From CAVVNN01 sp963838035 (GTDB lineage Bacteria; Actinomycetota; Thermoleophilia; Solirubrobacterales; 70-9): 64,000 nt of DNA. Below the pieces are notes generated by a model. The model did not search any database. It was given only the letters and a program-made list of their open reading frames with translations, and was not told where the DNA came from. A program made the translations under genes and the position numbers. The stretch spans positions 89,415 to 153,414 of the forward strand of contig CAWIPM010000004.1 in assembly GCA_963838035.1 (NCBI GenBank). Direction: 5' to 3'. Positions 36,736 to 45,758 of this stretch are shown here, in pieces (positions within the stretch are counted from its first letter, which is position 1; each line of letters starts with the position of its first letter).

Positions 36736-39160
36736 CGGACGCCTCCTGCCGCGCCGGCGTGGTGCTGAGCGCGCCGAGCAGCCAGGGCGGCGGGTCGATC
36801 TGGATCGGCGCCCACCTGGCCGTCGAAGTCGCGCAGGTAGCAGCGCCCCTCGCGGTAGCCGAGCAGGCGCTGGGTCGCCGTCTCGTCGTCGGGGTCAAGG
36901 CGCAAGAGCTGCCAGCGCCCGGCGGGCCTCGGTCTCGGTCTCGACGCCGAAGGCGAAGAGGGCGCCGACCAGAGGCTCGAGCTCGGCGGCGTCGCCGAGC
37001 ATCTGGGTGGCGAGGATCGGGGTGATGTTCTGGGAGCGGCCGAGGCGGCTGATCCGCTCCAGGAGGGCGCGGCCCTGGGCGTCTGAGGTCAGCGCCCAGG
37101 CCTCGTCCATCGCCAGCACCGAGTGGCGCTTGGGGTCAGAGGCGCAGAGCCGCAGCGCGTAGGCGGCGAGCAGGCGCAGGACGGCGAGGCTGGTGCGCTC
37201 CTCCTCGGCCAGCTCGGAGCGGGCGGTGCCGGCGAGCGGCAGGCTGAGATTGCGGATCCGCAGCGAGACGACCTGGGCGTCGCCGACAGCGGGCAGCTCG
37301 GCCCCGCTGCGCCGAGGCCGAGCTTGGCGAGACCGGAGCGGCCGTGGACCTCGATCGCGCGGCCGACCTCACCGCCTCGTCGTTGCTCGGCGGCGGCAAG
37401 CCGGCGCGAGGATCTCGGCGCAGCTGCTCGCCCCCGCGGCGGCCGCCTCGCTGACGGCGAGGCGCAGCTGGGTCTGCCACTCGGGCCTGACCGGGGCCGG
37501 CAGGATCGAGACGAGGAAGTTGTAGGTGAGGTCCTCGCGGGTCTCGGGGGCGCCGATCCGCATCGGATCGAGCAGGCCGCGGTAGCGCTCCTCGCCGGAG
37601 AGCTCAATCGTCTCCAGCCGCTCGGCGACCCCCGGCAGGCGCTCGAGGTGGTGATCACCCTTGGGGTCGATGTCGACGATCGGCCCCGAGCCCTGCAGGA
37701 AAGCCTGCCAGGCCAACAGCTCGAGGCAGACGGTCTTGCCCGAGCCGAGGCTGCCGACCAGAAGGCAGGTCGGCGGGCGGTTGCGCTGGCAGGCCTCGGC
37801 GAGGTCGAAGAGGACCGGCGAGCGCGAGCCGGTCAGGGTGTGGCCGATGTAGGGGCCGATCTGCGAGCCGACCTGGGAGACGGCGTGGGGGACCATCGCG
37901 CCGAGCTGGTCGGGGAGCAGGTGCTCCTTGTACTCGGGCAGAGGGAAGACGGCGGCCGGCAGCGAGGCGAGGAAGAGGCGGTGCTGCTCGCCACCGGGGC
38001 GGTGCAGCTGGACGCGGCCGTAGGACTCGCGCAGGCGCTGGACGCGTTCCTCCAGCTCTGTGTCGTCGCGCGCCGGCGACCGAGAGCAGCAGCGCCGAGC
38101 GCAGGAGCGGCGGCCGGTCGCCGCCGCCGAGCACCGCCTCCAGCTCGCGGGCGAGGTGGGGGCGCTCGGCGGCCTCAAAGGAAGGGCCGTGATCGGCCGA
38201 GGCCTCCTCGCGGGCGATCTGGTCGGCGTCGAGCTTGCGCTTGGCGAGCAGGCGGCGCGCCTCGCGGTTGGCGAGGAACTCGACCGAGAGGGTCGCATCG
38301 ACGCCGAAGCCGAGCTCCAGCGGAGCGAACATCAGCTCCGCGGCGGGGCCGGGAACGGCCGCCTCCTCGGGCATCGCGCCGAGCACCAGCTGGGCCTGGT
38401 GGGCGCGGCCCCGCTCGGAGTCGACGATCAGCGAGCGGCGGGCGACGGTGACCCGGCTCTCGTGCAGGCGCAGGAGGTCATAGCCATAGGGCTCGAAGCG
38501 CCTGCTCGCCCTCGGGGTCGAGAAAGGTGAGCGCCTGGGGCTCAAAGCCCTCGTCAGACCTACGGCTCACCGAGACCGCGGGTGTAGGCGCGGCGGATCA
38601 GCGCCGCGAGGCGCTCGCGGGCCGACGCGGCGGCACTCGAGGTAGCTGAGGACGCGCTCGAAGGCGGCCTCCTCGGCCTGGCGCAGCGCGGCGAGCTGAG
38701 CCGGCGCCGATGCCGCGCGGCTCCTCGACGCCGAGCATCGCGGCGAAGGAACGCCAGGCCGCGGCGGCGCCGTCGAGCAGGCCGCCGAAGGGACCGGCGC
38801 GGTGGCAGGACCCAGGCGGACGGCGAGATAGATCTCCGGGCGCAGGGCGCCGCGGCGCTCGAACTCGGCGCGGTGCTCGGCGATGTGTGCTTCAAAGCGC
38901 TCGCGGTGGGCGTGGCGAGGGTCGAGGGTGGAGAGGGCGCGACGCGCATAGGCCTCGGCGTTAAAGGCGCGGGCGACGCGGAGGATCTGGAAGTCGGCCT
39001 CGAGGGTGTAGGCGAGTGCCTCCAACCTCTCCCCCACCTCGACCTTGCGCGACTCAGAGAGACCGGGATAGCTGTGGCCCTCGAGCTGGAAGACCGCCCA
39101 GGCGTCGCTGGGGGTGCGGAGGACCAGGTTGGCCCAGAAGAAGTAGTGGGGCTGCCTCAA
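36719..39160 (-). pseudogene. VirB4/TcpF-like conjugation ATPase (frame breaks)
   Basis: About 813 residues when the frames are joined; TTG start at 39160 overlapping the TcpE stop. The N-terminal VirB4 domain (YFFWANLVLRTPSDAWAVFQ) is followed by Walker A LLVGSLGSGKTVC near 37,745 and Walker B/DEAW (MLAMDEAWALTS) near 37,110, then LATQ. It would energise pilus or channel assembly. Frame changes occur near 38,800, 38,680, 38,630, 38,500, 38,070, 37,400, 36,910 and 36,800, several of them plain single-base insertions (for example an extra C before ATCCAGATC at about 36,806). Confidence 0.75.
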
Positions 39161-39808
39161 TCGGGCTCGCCCTCGAAGACGACGGTGCGCCCGGGCGGAA
39201 CCTCGATCGTCTTGCCGTTATGGAGGGGGTCGTGAGAGATGGCACGCAGGCGCCAGAGGCGGGCCGCAGCGGCGCGCTGGCGCGGCTGTGATCCAGCCGC
39301 GGCGCGGCACCTGCTCCAAGCGCGACGGAGACGGGGTAGCGCAGGAGGAGGCGAACGGGCCCGCGGAGGCGGCCGCGCGGGTAGCGCGGGGAGGCGAGGT
39401 CGGGGGCGAGGACAAGCTCGCCAAGGGGGCGAGCTCGGTTCCCGGCGGCGGGACGCGACGGAGGGCGGCAAGCGGTGCGCGGACGCAGCCAGCCAAGCCG
39501 AGCAGGCCAAGGAGGGCGCGGTGCGGAGGGCGGCCGTCGATCTCCCAGCGCGAGAGCAGCCAGGCGGCGGCGATCGGCAGGGCGAGGAGGCGAAGCGATG
39601 CGGGCGCGGCGGAGATCAGCGTGCCGAGCAGCGGCAGGCGGCCGAGCAGGGCGATCAGCGCCAGGGAGGCGAGCCAGTAGGCGAGCAGGCGCAGCTCGAT
39701 ACCGCCGGGCAGGGGGATGCGCCAGCCCTGGATGCGGAAGATGCGCCAGCGGCGGCGGAAGACGAGGCGGTAGGAGCGGACTACCTTGGGGCTGTTGGCT
39801 TCGGACAC
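39157..39808 (-). pseudogene. TcpE-family conjugal transfer membrane protein (frame break)
   Basis: GTG start at 39808. Reads PKVVRSYRLVFRRRWRIFRI, then WRIPLPGGIELRLLAYWLAS and two TM helices, the layout of TcpE (Tn916 Orf17, VirB3-like). The C-terminal part moves to another frame and ends KTIEVPPGRTVVFEGEPD. The length, 652 nt, is one over a multiple of three, matching one extra base. Located directly before the VirB4 gene as in Tn916. Confidence 0.6.
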
Positions 39809-39886
39809 ACTGGCTAGACGGACCAGATCGGGGAACCGATACACGCGAGGCCCAGTGGGGTCCGGGGGCCCGCTAGCTTTGCCTAG

Positions 39887-40598
39887 ATGCCTCCGAGCAG
39901 AAGCCGAGTCGACAGAGCAGGTCAAGTGCTGGCAAAACGGATGCAAAGGGCGATCGACGGCAAAGAGTCGTTGCCCGGCGAAGCGGCGCTCGTACGTGAA
40001 GCGATCGAGGTGATCGAATGGTGGCGTCGCGAGCATGCCAAGCGCTCTCGCGCGTGGCCTCCAATCTCCGCTACTACGTCGAGGACGAGGGCAAGCCGGT
40101 GGTCGCCCAACGACTGAAGAAATTCCCAACCCTTGCCGGCAAGCTGCTGCGCGAGCCGACGATGAAGCTCTCGCGGATGGCCGACATCGGGGAGTCAGGG
40201 CGGTCTTGCCGAGCCAGGATGCCGCCTACCGAGTCGCCACCCGACTGCGCAGGAACTGGACGATCACAAAAACCCGCGACTACGTTGCAGAGCCTAGGAC
40301 GGACGGCTATCGGGCCCTGCATCTGATCAACCGCAATCGCGGTCGCCTGATCGAGGTTCAGTTGCGGACCGAACTACAGGACGTATGGGCAAACGCGGTG
40401 GAGATGGACGCCCTCCGCTTGGCGCCCGGCCTAAAGTTCGGAAGCGACCCGAGGCAGTTGCGCGACTTCTACATCGTGCTGGGGGAGTTTCTCGCCGATG
40501 CCGACCAAGGTAGACCCGTCGACGATGCCTTGCTGGCACGCGTCATCAGCTTGCAGGAGCGAATCGCCACCTTACGAAGCAGCGATGATGAGCCCTGA
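39887..40598 (+). pseudogene. RelA/SpoT-domain small alarmone synthetase-like protein (frame breaks)
   Basis: About 237 codons once two missing G residues are restored (AAGCG near 40,032 for AAGGCG, and a GGGG run near 40,194 one G short). Joined, it reads SRVASNLRYYVEDEGKPVVA, MADIGGVRAVLPSQ, TKTRDYVAEPRTDGYRALHL and RLIEVQLRTELQDVWANAVE, the synthetase core of the RelA/SpoT family. No hydrolase, TGS or ACT domain. Opposite strand to the transfer genes, with a small partner gene overlapping its end. This layout resembles toxSAS toxin-antitoxin pairs. Confidence 0.75.
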
Positions 40599-40836
40599 GG
40601 AGATCAAGCACTTTCTGGTCATCTTTGATCCCGCCGCGGGCGAGACCAAGATCGGCAGCTTTGGCACGGACTACGAAGCGGCCCAAGCTGCCTACGCCGA
40701 CGCCGAGCAGGAGCACGGCCTGAGCGAGCAGCGGGACATCGTGCTGCTGAGCGCTGACTCGCTGAAGACGATCAAGCAGACCCACTCGAGTTACTTCAAG
40801 GGCCAGATCGACCTTCAGGAACTTCTGCCGGGTTAG
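40585..40836 (+). CDS. Small partner of the RelA/SpoT-like protein, candidate antitoxin
   Basis: 83 residues from ATG at 40585 (or 40588), overlapping the toxin-like gene by 14 bp. Sequence IKHFLVIFDPAAGETKIGSF, then AAQAAYADAEQEHG and IVLLSADSLKTIKQTHSSYF. A compact alpha/beta protein with no DNA-binding motif. Overlapping order toxin-then-partner and small size suggest an antitoxin; I do not recognise a named family. Confidence 0.6.
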   Translation: MMSPEEIKHFLVIFDPAAGETKIGSFGTDYEAAQAAYADAEQEHGLSEQRDIVLLSADSLKTIKQTHSSYFKGQIDLQELLPG

Positions 40837-40875
40837 GCGCAGGGACCGTCTCGCCGCTTGAGGCTTCTCCTGCGG

Positions 40876-41100
40876 TCAGAAGACAGTTGAGGCGATGCCC
40901 TTGGCGACGGTCTCGACGGCCTGCGGAGCGAGGAGGAAGATCAGGCCGAGCAGGGTGACGACGACGATGCCGACGCTGGTGCCGATCTTGCGCGAGGCGA
41001 GGGCGCCGATCAGCAGGCAGCCGGCGAGGACGATGAGGACCGGGACCGCCCAGTCGCTGAGCAGGGCGCCGAGGCGGGCGTAGCTCTCTTGGTCGTAGAT
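40876..41100 (-). pseudogene. Truncated duplicate of the pilin-like gene
   Basis: The 3' two thirds of the pilin-like gene at 41797-42172 recur here: about 200 bp (40,876-41,076 against 41,797-41,999) with about seven differences, encoding SDWAVPVLIVLAGCLLIGAL and ending GIASTVF. The 5' end is replaced by unrelated sequence at the YefM start. A non-functional fragment. Confidence 0.8.
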
Positions 41101-41407
41101 GACTACAATTCAGGTCATGCCGGAAACGCTGCCGCTCTCATACGTAAAGGCCCATCTCTCTGAGCTGGCCGACCGGGTGGAGGGCGAGCACGAGCGGGTC
41201 GTGGTGACGCGCAAGGGTCGGCCGGCGGCGGTGCTGGTCAGCCCCGATGACCTGGAGAGCCTCGAAGAGACGCTGGCGGTCCTCTCGGACCCCGTCTTGA
41301 TGGAGCAGATCCGTGAGAGCAAAGCGGAATTCGAGGACGGCGAGCAGGGTGTCACCCTTGAGGAGTTAGAAGCGCAACTGAAGCGCCGTCGCGACGCGAC
41401 GGCGTGA
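41099..41407 (+). CDS. YefM/Phd-type antitoxin
   Basis: 102 residues from ATG at 41099, or 96 from ATG at 41117. PLSYVKAHLSELADRVEGEH and VVVTRKGRPAAVLVSPDDLE are the Phd/YefM fold; the C-terminal helix (LEELEAQLKRRRD) is acidic/basic and toxin-binding. Overlaps the RelE toxin by 4 bp. Intact, although it lies among broken transfer genes. Confidence 0.9.
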   Translation: MTTIQVMPETLPLSYVKAHLSELADRVEGEHERVVVTRKGRPAAVLVSPDDLESLEETLAVLSDPVLMEQIRESKAEFEDGEQGVTLEELEAQLKRRRDATA

Positions 41408-41676
41408 GTGAGGAGCGCTGGCAAGTACGGGTGATGCCTCGGGCGAAGCGCCAGCTCGAGGAGTTGCCCGAGCGCTACGCGACAGCGGTGGCCGAGATGC
41501 TGCCGAGGCTCGCATCCAACCCGAGGCGCATGGGCAAGCCCCTGCGACTGGAGCTCGAGGGTCAGTGGGCGGCCCGGCGCGGTCCCTATCGGGTGATCTA
41601 TGAGGTCGCCGAGAAGGAGCGGGTGATTCGAGTGCTGGCGGTTGCCCACCGCGCCGATGTCTACCGCCGACCCTGA
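41404..41676 (+). CDS. RelE-family mRNA interferase toxin
   Basis: 90 residues from GTG at 41404. WQVRVMPRAKRQLEELPER, PRRMGKPLRLELEGQWAARR, GPYRVIYEV and the terminal VAHRADVYRR are the RelE/ParE superfamily core, the last part being the usual catalytic end of RelE-type toxins. Cleaves mRNA at the ribosome unless bound by the YefM-type partner. Confidence 0.92.
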   Translation: MSEERWQVRVMPRAKRQLEELPERYATAVAEMLPRLASNPRRMGKPLRLELEGQWAARRGPYRVIYEVAEKERVIRVLAVAHRADVYRRP

Positions 41677-41796
41677 ACAGGCGAGCTAGGGGAGGGACGT
41701 GGGTGCGGCCACCCTCCCCAAGACACTTGAGCGGTGGTGTGCTTCTGGACGCGAGCGAGGAGAACGACGAGATGCGCCTGCAGCCCGACCCCTATT

Positions 41797-42172
41797 TCAA
41801 AACACCGTCGAGGCGATGCCCTTGGCGAAGGTCTCGACGGTCTGCGGAGCGAGGAGGAAGATCAGGCCGAGCAGGGTGACGACGACGATGCCGACGCTGG
41901 TGCCGATGTTGCGCGAGGCGAGGGCGCCGATCAGCAGGCAGCCGGCGAGGACGATGAGGACCGGGACCGCCCAGCCGCTGAGCAGGGTGCCGAGGCGGTT
42001 GCCGGCGCCGGAGACGTTGCCGCCTCCCCCACCGCCGCCGGAGAGCGACTTGGTGACCGCGGCCTCGGCCGAACGTCGCGGCGCCGTAGGGGACCTCGTC
42101 GAGGGGGGCGAGGCTGGTGGCGGCGAGGAGGAGAGTGCCAAGGAGGAGAGTTAGGGCGATTCTGCGGGGCAT
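41797..42172 (-). pseudogene. VirB2/pilin-like small membrane protein (frame break)
   Basis: Signal-like start MPRRIALTLLLGTLLLAATS, then a frame change near 42,080, a Gly run (SGGGGGGGNVSGAG) and two TM helices (AVPVLIVLAGCLLIGALASR; IVVVTLLGLIFLLAP). Two helices separated by a basic turn after a signal peptide is the VirB2/TrbC pilin layout. The length, 376 nt, is one over a multiple of three. Lies between the TcpC gene and the inserted toxin-antitoxin pair. Confidence 0.5.
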
Positions 42173-42193
42173 GGGACCTCCAGTCGGGAGTTG

Positions 42194-43028
42194 TCAGCTT
42201 TGGGTGGGGACGACCTCGATGAAGTCGACGTAGGGGCGCTCGCGGCGCTCGATGCCGAGTTCGTAGGTGAGGGTGAAGGTGGCGCCGTCGGAGGCGGTTG
42301 CGGTGAGGGTGGCGAGGACGGCGCCCGAGCCGGGCGCGCCGAGCCAGAGCAGCTGCTGGACTTCGTCAAGGCGTAGACGAGTTGTGGGCAGGGTGACCTG
42401 GGCGTCGGGGCCGAGGTCGGCTTCGAGGTCGGGTGTCGAGCCGGCGAGGTAGTTGCGCAGGACGCGATCGACGACCTGGACGAGAGCCGGGTCGGAAACC
42501 GGTTCGCGCGCCGGCGCGGCGGCAGGCGGGGCGATCGAGGGGGCGCCGACGAGCGAGGGGTAGCCGAGCATGCGCAGCGGCTGGCCGCGGGGGTGTTCGA
42601 CGCTGACGGCGAGGTAGAGCGGCAGGCGCTGGGTGGAGACCGAGGCGGCGACGGTGATCACCCGGCCGCCAGCGAGGGCGGGCTGGTCGGAGGCGACATC
42701 GACCCAGCGCACGAGCTGGCGGCCCCGGACGGGGGTGAAGCCGGCGGCGGCGGCGAGCTGGCCTCCCCCTATATATGGAGCGAGGGCGCGGGCGCGGGCG
42801 CCTGGGTGGGCGGCGTCGTAGCTGAGGTAGGCGCGGGCGAACTGGAGGGCGAAGTCCTGGCTCGGGGCGTCGTATGGGTCGGTCGCCGGCTCGCGGCGCG
42901 GTGCTCGCAGGGGCGGCGAAGAAGGCGGCGCGGACGCCGAGCGCGAGGAAGACGAGGAGGACGGCGCAGGCAAGGTAGCGCGGGAGCGCGGGCCGAGTGG
43001 CGGGCGCGGCGGAGGCTCTGCCAGCCAT
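42194..43028 (-). pseudogene. TcpC-family conjugation protein (frame break)
   Basis: N-terminal TM helix (RYLACAVLLVFLALGVRAAF) in one frame, then after about 42,905 the frame changes to DFALQFARAYLSYDAAHPGA and two NTF2-like repeats ending YVDFIEVVPTQS. This matches TcpC (Tn916 Orf13, VirB8-like), a channel scaffold. 835 nt, one over a multiple of three. Confidence 0.7.
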
Positions 43029-43206
43029 GTTGAATGCGGTGTGAAGCCACCTCTGCAGCGCTTGTCATACCCCCAAGACGCGGCGAGAGCGCTTGGCGAT
43101 ACCCGTCCAGGATCGTCGCGGCGCAGCCGGCCTGAGGAGCGCTCAGCGCCCGAAGCCCCGCGCCGAAGAAAAGCGGGTTCAGGCGCCGAGCTGTTTGAGG
43201 GGGCGA

Positions 43207-43617
43207 CTAGGCGGAGGCTTCGGCCGGGAGAACTGCCAGGCCCTTGGAGACGAGGTCTCGCTGGTCACAGCTGACGAGGGCGCTGCCCTCAGCTTCGGCG
43301 GCGGCGAGGTAGGAGGCGTCATATACGGAGATCGCGTGAAGGCCGGCCAGCTCGGCGGCGCGAGTGAGGAGTCCATAGGTCGAGTTGAGGACTCCACCGT
43401 CGCGGTGAATCTGATCGACGGCGTCCAGCAGGGGCCTGAGCGATTCGGGCGAGCGCCAGGCGCGGATCGCGACGTTTGCGACCTCATATCGGATCAGATC
43501 GATCGTGCTGAGAACGAGATCGGGTTGGATCAGCAGCGCCGCCGATGCCTCCTGGTTGGAGTCTTCGTGATCGAAGGCGGTTAGCAAGACGCTTGCGTCG
43601 AGAAGCAGCGTGGTCAA
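43207..43617 (-). CDS. VapC-type PIN-domain toxin
   Basis: 136 residues. LLLDASVLLTAFDHED starts with the first catalytic Asp; TIDLIRYEVANVAI, ISVYDASYLAAAEAEG and LVSCDQRDL carry the others. An RNase kept inactive by the upstream ribbon-helix-helix protein, with which it overlaps by 4 bp. The pair is intact. Confidence 0.9.
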   Translation of the reverse strand: MTTLLLDASVLLTAFDHEDSNQEASAALLIQPDLVLSTIDLIRYEVANVAIRAWRSPESLRPLLDAVDQIHRDGGVLNSTYGLLTRAAELAGLHAISVYDASYLAAAEAEGSALVSCDQRDLVSKGLAVLPAEASA

Positions 43618-43841
43618 GGCCGGGGGCGGGTGATCTTGACCTGCTCGGCGGAGCGCCCTCCGTGCGGAGCACCGTGCTTGAGCAGAGCTCTGATCGCGGC
43701 GGCCCGCCGGTCGCGACGCGGGCGCAGGGCGGCCTCGGCGTAGCCACGCATCACGGCGCTGCGGCTGGTACCGGCACGCTTTGCCTCCGCGTCAACACGG
43801 TGTAGAAGCTGGTCGGGCATTGAGACCATGACTTTCGCCAT
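43614..43841 (-). CDS. Ribbon-helix-helix antitoxin
   Basis: 75 residues. KVMVSMPDQLLHRVDAEAKR, AGTSRSAVMRGYAEAAL is a CopG/MetJ-type ribbon-helix-helix, followed by a toxin-binding tail. A palindromic operator lies 10 bp before its ATG. Confidence 0.88.
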   Translation of the reverse strand: MAKVMVSMPDQLLHRVDAEAKRAGTSRSAVMRGYAEAALRPRRDRRAAAIRALLKHGAPHGGRSAEQVKITRPRP

Positions 43842-43850
43842 GGGTCAAAG

Positions 43851-43864
43851 TATACCCGGGTATA
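43851..43864. promoter_or_regulatory. Palindromic operator of the RHH/VapC pair
   Basis: TATACCCGGGTATA is a perfect 14-bp palindrome 10 bp upstream of the antitoxin start, the usual place for a ribbon-helix-helix autoregulator site. Binding is inferred. Confidence 0.65.
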
Positions 43865-43979
43865 TTGATGATGGCGGCGGTTCAAGGGGGGCACCCGGTG
43901 CTTGGCAGCGGCACGAACTCTGGCCTGCTGGCGAGACGCGATGACCAGCCCCGCGATCGATAGTGGCGGGGAGCAGAGA

Positions 43980-44579
43980 TCAGCGCTCGAAGCTGAACTC
44001 GGCACCGCGCCCACCGCCGCCGGCCGGGGCCGGCGGCGGGGTTGGGGGCGGTGGAGCTGACGCCGGAACTTCCGGCGTCGATGCCGAGGCCGAGATCGGC
44101 AGGGGCGAGCGTTGTGGCGCCTGTGCTGGGGTGGGTTCGCGCTCGGGCTCGGGTTTTGCGATCTGGGGCCGGCGCCGTGCCGCGGCCAGGAAACCGGGGC
44201 TCGGCTCGGAGTGGCGGGGACGGGTCGAAGGCGAGTCCGCTGGGAAAAGCGAGCTCGCGGCGCGCGGTGCCGGTCCCGTGACCGGGGCCGAGCGCGGCGA
44301 CGTCTCGGTGCTCTGCGGTTGCCTGCCGGAGCCGGAGGCGAGCTCCAGCACGCCGAGCGCGGCGGCGGCCGCGGCGGCGAGGCCGAGGACGGCGAGCCGG
44401 CGCAATCCCGGCGCCGCCCCGGCCGCGGGAGGACGATGACCGAGGCCCGAGGGCGGTGAGCCCTCGGGCGCCTGGTCATCAACCGGGGCGGCGGGATCGG
44501 GGGTCCGCAGGGCGGTCGTCTCAGCGGCGAGCAGCTCGTCGCCGATGAGGAAGACGTCGTTTTGGTTTCTTCTTCCCAT
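43980..44579 (-). CDS. Single-pass membrane protein with Pro-rich exterior
   Basis: 199 residues from ATG at 44579. MGRRNQNDVFLIGDELLAAE, a Pro-rich cytoplasmic part, one TM helix (LAVLGLAAAAAAALGVLELA), then a Pro/Ala/Ser-rich extracellular region ending GGGGRGAEFSFER. No family recognised. The final aromatic motif resembles those of the sigma/anti-sigma fusion at 55.2 kb. Confidence 0.55.
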   Translation of the reverse strand: MGRRNQNDVFLIGDELLAAETTALRTPDPAAPVDDQAPEGSPPSGLGHRPPAAGAAPGLRRLAVLGLAAAAAAALGVLELASGSGRQPQSTETSPRSAPVTGPAPRAASSLFPADSPSTRPRHSEPSPGFLAAARRRPQIAKPEPEREPTPAQAPQRSPLPISASASTPEVPASAPPPPTPPPAPAGGGGRGAEFSFER

Positions 44580-44656
44580 CGTTCCGCTTCGATGGGGAGA
44601 CGGAGATCGAGGTGGGTTCGATACCCGGGCAAAGCCCCGGTCGGGAACCTGCCGGA

Positions 44657-45110
44657 TCAGCTCGGAGGCCGAAGACGCCTCAGGTGCCTCTCGTAAACGC
44701 CGTAGACGTAGGGCCCCGCCGGCTTGCGCCGCGCGTTGCAGAATGCGTTGGCGGTTGGAGACGAAGCGCTCGGTCTGCTCGGCCGCCCGCAAGCTTCTGT
44801 TGGTGAGGCAGAAGACGCGAACGGCGGCATCGGTGAGAGCATCGCGCTCAGCCGGACGGCGGCGGATTGCATCATCCTGGGTGAGAACGATCCAGTCGTT
44901 CTTGCCGGCGCCGCGGAGCCAGACTTAGCCGGCCAAGAGCTGGCCGGGCCGCTCCTGGTAGACGTCGGCCATCGAGTGAACGGTCAGACCGGCGGCGCGC
45001 AGGCCCGCGACGATGCTCTTGCCGAGGCTGCGAACTACGAAAATCTCCGGCTCGGATTGCTCCCGCCTTGAGGCCAGCGCACCGGAATATCGGACGCGGG
45101 CCGATCGTCG
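44657..45110 (-). pseudogene. PIN-like toxin of a DUF433 pair (stop and frame break)
   Basis: Reads EPEIFVVRSLGKSIVAGLRA, AGLTVHSMADVYQERPGQL, then an in-frame TAA near 44,925, then DWIVLTQDDAIRRRPAERDA and AEQTERFVSNRQRILQRAAQ; a frame change near 44,715 is needed for the terminal GPYVYGVYERHLRRL. This is the PIN-like family commonly encoded after DUF433 antitoxins. Disabled as it stands. The 5' end is approximate. Confidence 0.65.
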
Positions 45111-45116
45111 CGGCGC

Positions 45117-45585
45117 TCAGGCCGCCGTCCGGGTTGCAACTCGAATCACGTCCTCTACCTGGTTGGTCGGGACGCTGAAGTCCTCGGCAATATCGTGAAC
45201 GGAGTCGCCGGCCTGGAAACGATCAACGAGATCCTCGACTCGCGCCCCGCCGTGAGTGACCAAGGGGAGGCCGAAGGCCACTATTGGATCAACGACAACC
45301 TCGGCGTTCCCGTAGGCCGGCAACCGGACAGAATCGGCCCAGCCATCGCCACCGCATAGTCGAAGAGGACCTCGGCCCCAGCGGTGTAGAGACGCTTGGA
45401 GGCGAGCGCGTGCTCGACGCCGATCTCCCTGGCAAGAGCCTCCACCGCCGGACAAATCCTCTGAAGAGGCAAACCCGCCCGCCTGAAGCTGGCGAGGACG
45501 AAGGCCTCCGCAAAGCCGATAAAGGGCATGGTCGCGGCCTTGCCCCGGGCGGGAAAGCATGTAATCAGCGAGTGCTTCGACTCGG
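45117..45585 (-). pseudogene. DUF433-type antitoxin, C-terminal part with repeat copy A
   Basis: MPFIGFAEAFVLASFRRAGL to RLYTAGAEVLFDYAVAMAG lies in one frame; WADSVRLPAYGNAEVVVDPI and LVTHGGARVEDLVDRFQAGD lie in the next, so the frame is broken near 45,350. The second part is the DUF433 domain. The N-terminal HTH of the same gene is 9 kb away at 54,643-55,060, across the insertion. Upstream partner of the PIN-like pseudogene. Confidence 0.7.
45314..45585 (+). repeat. 272-bp direct repeat, copy A
   Basis: Identical to 54643-54914 except for two C/G differences (99% identity), same orientation. It contains the middle of the DUF433 gene and the left junction of the 9-kb insertion. Confidence 0.95.
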
Positions 45586-45722
45586 TGGAATCCCATGTGC
45601 GCCACGCGGCAGGCGGTGGGGAGGGCCGGAACTCTCGGACTCGACAGATTCCCGTGACCTGCGATCCACCACGCCCCTTCCACGTGTCGCCTCGGTGGCG
45701 AGGTATCCATCAGGTGAGAAAC

Positions 45723-45744
45723 GTTCCAACTACTCGGTTGGAAC
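45723..45744 (-). terminator. Hairpin downstream of the surface-protein gene
   Basis: GTTCCAAC and GTTGGAAC are exact 8-bp arms around a 6-base loop, 15 bp past the stop of the surface-protein gene on the minus strand, followed by GTTTCTC. A weak terminator. Confidence 0.5.
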
Positions 45745-45758
45745 TCTGAAGCGCTGGC

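Noticed and set aside
32619..40598. Programmed frameshifting as the explanation for all broken transfer genes
   Set aside because: The shifts go in both directions, have no common slippery sequence and occur several times per gene, so random indels or read errors are far more likely.
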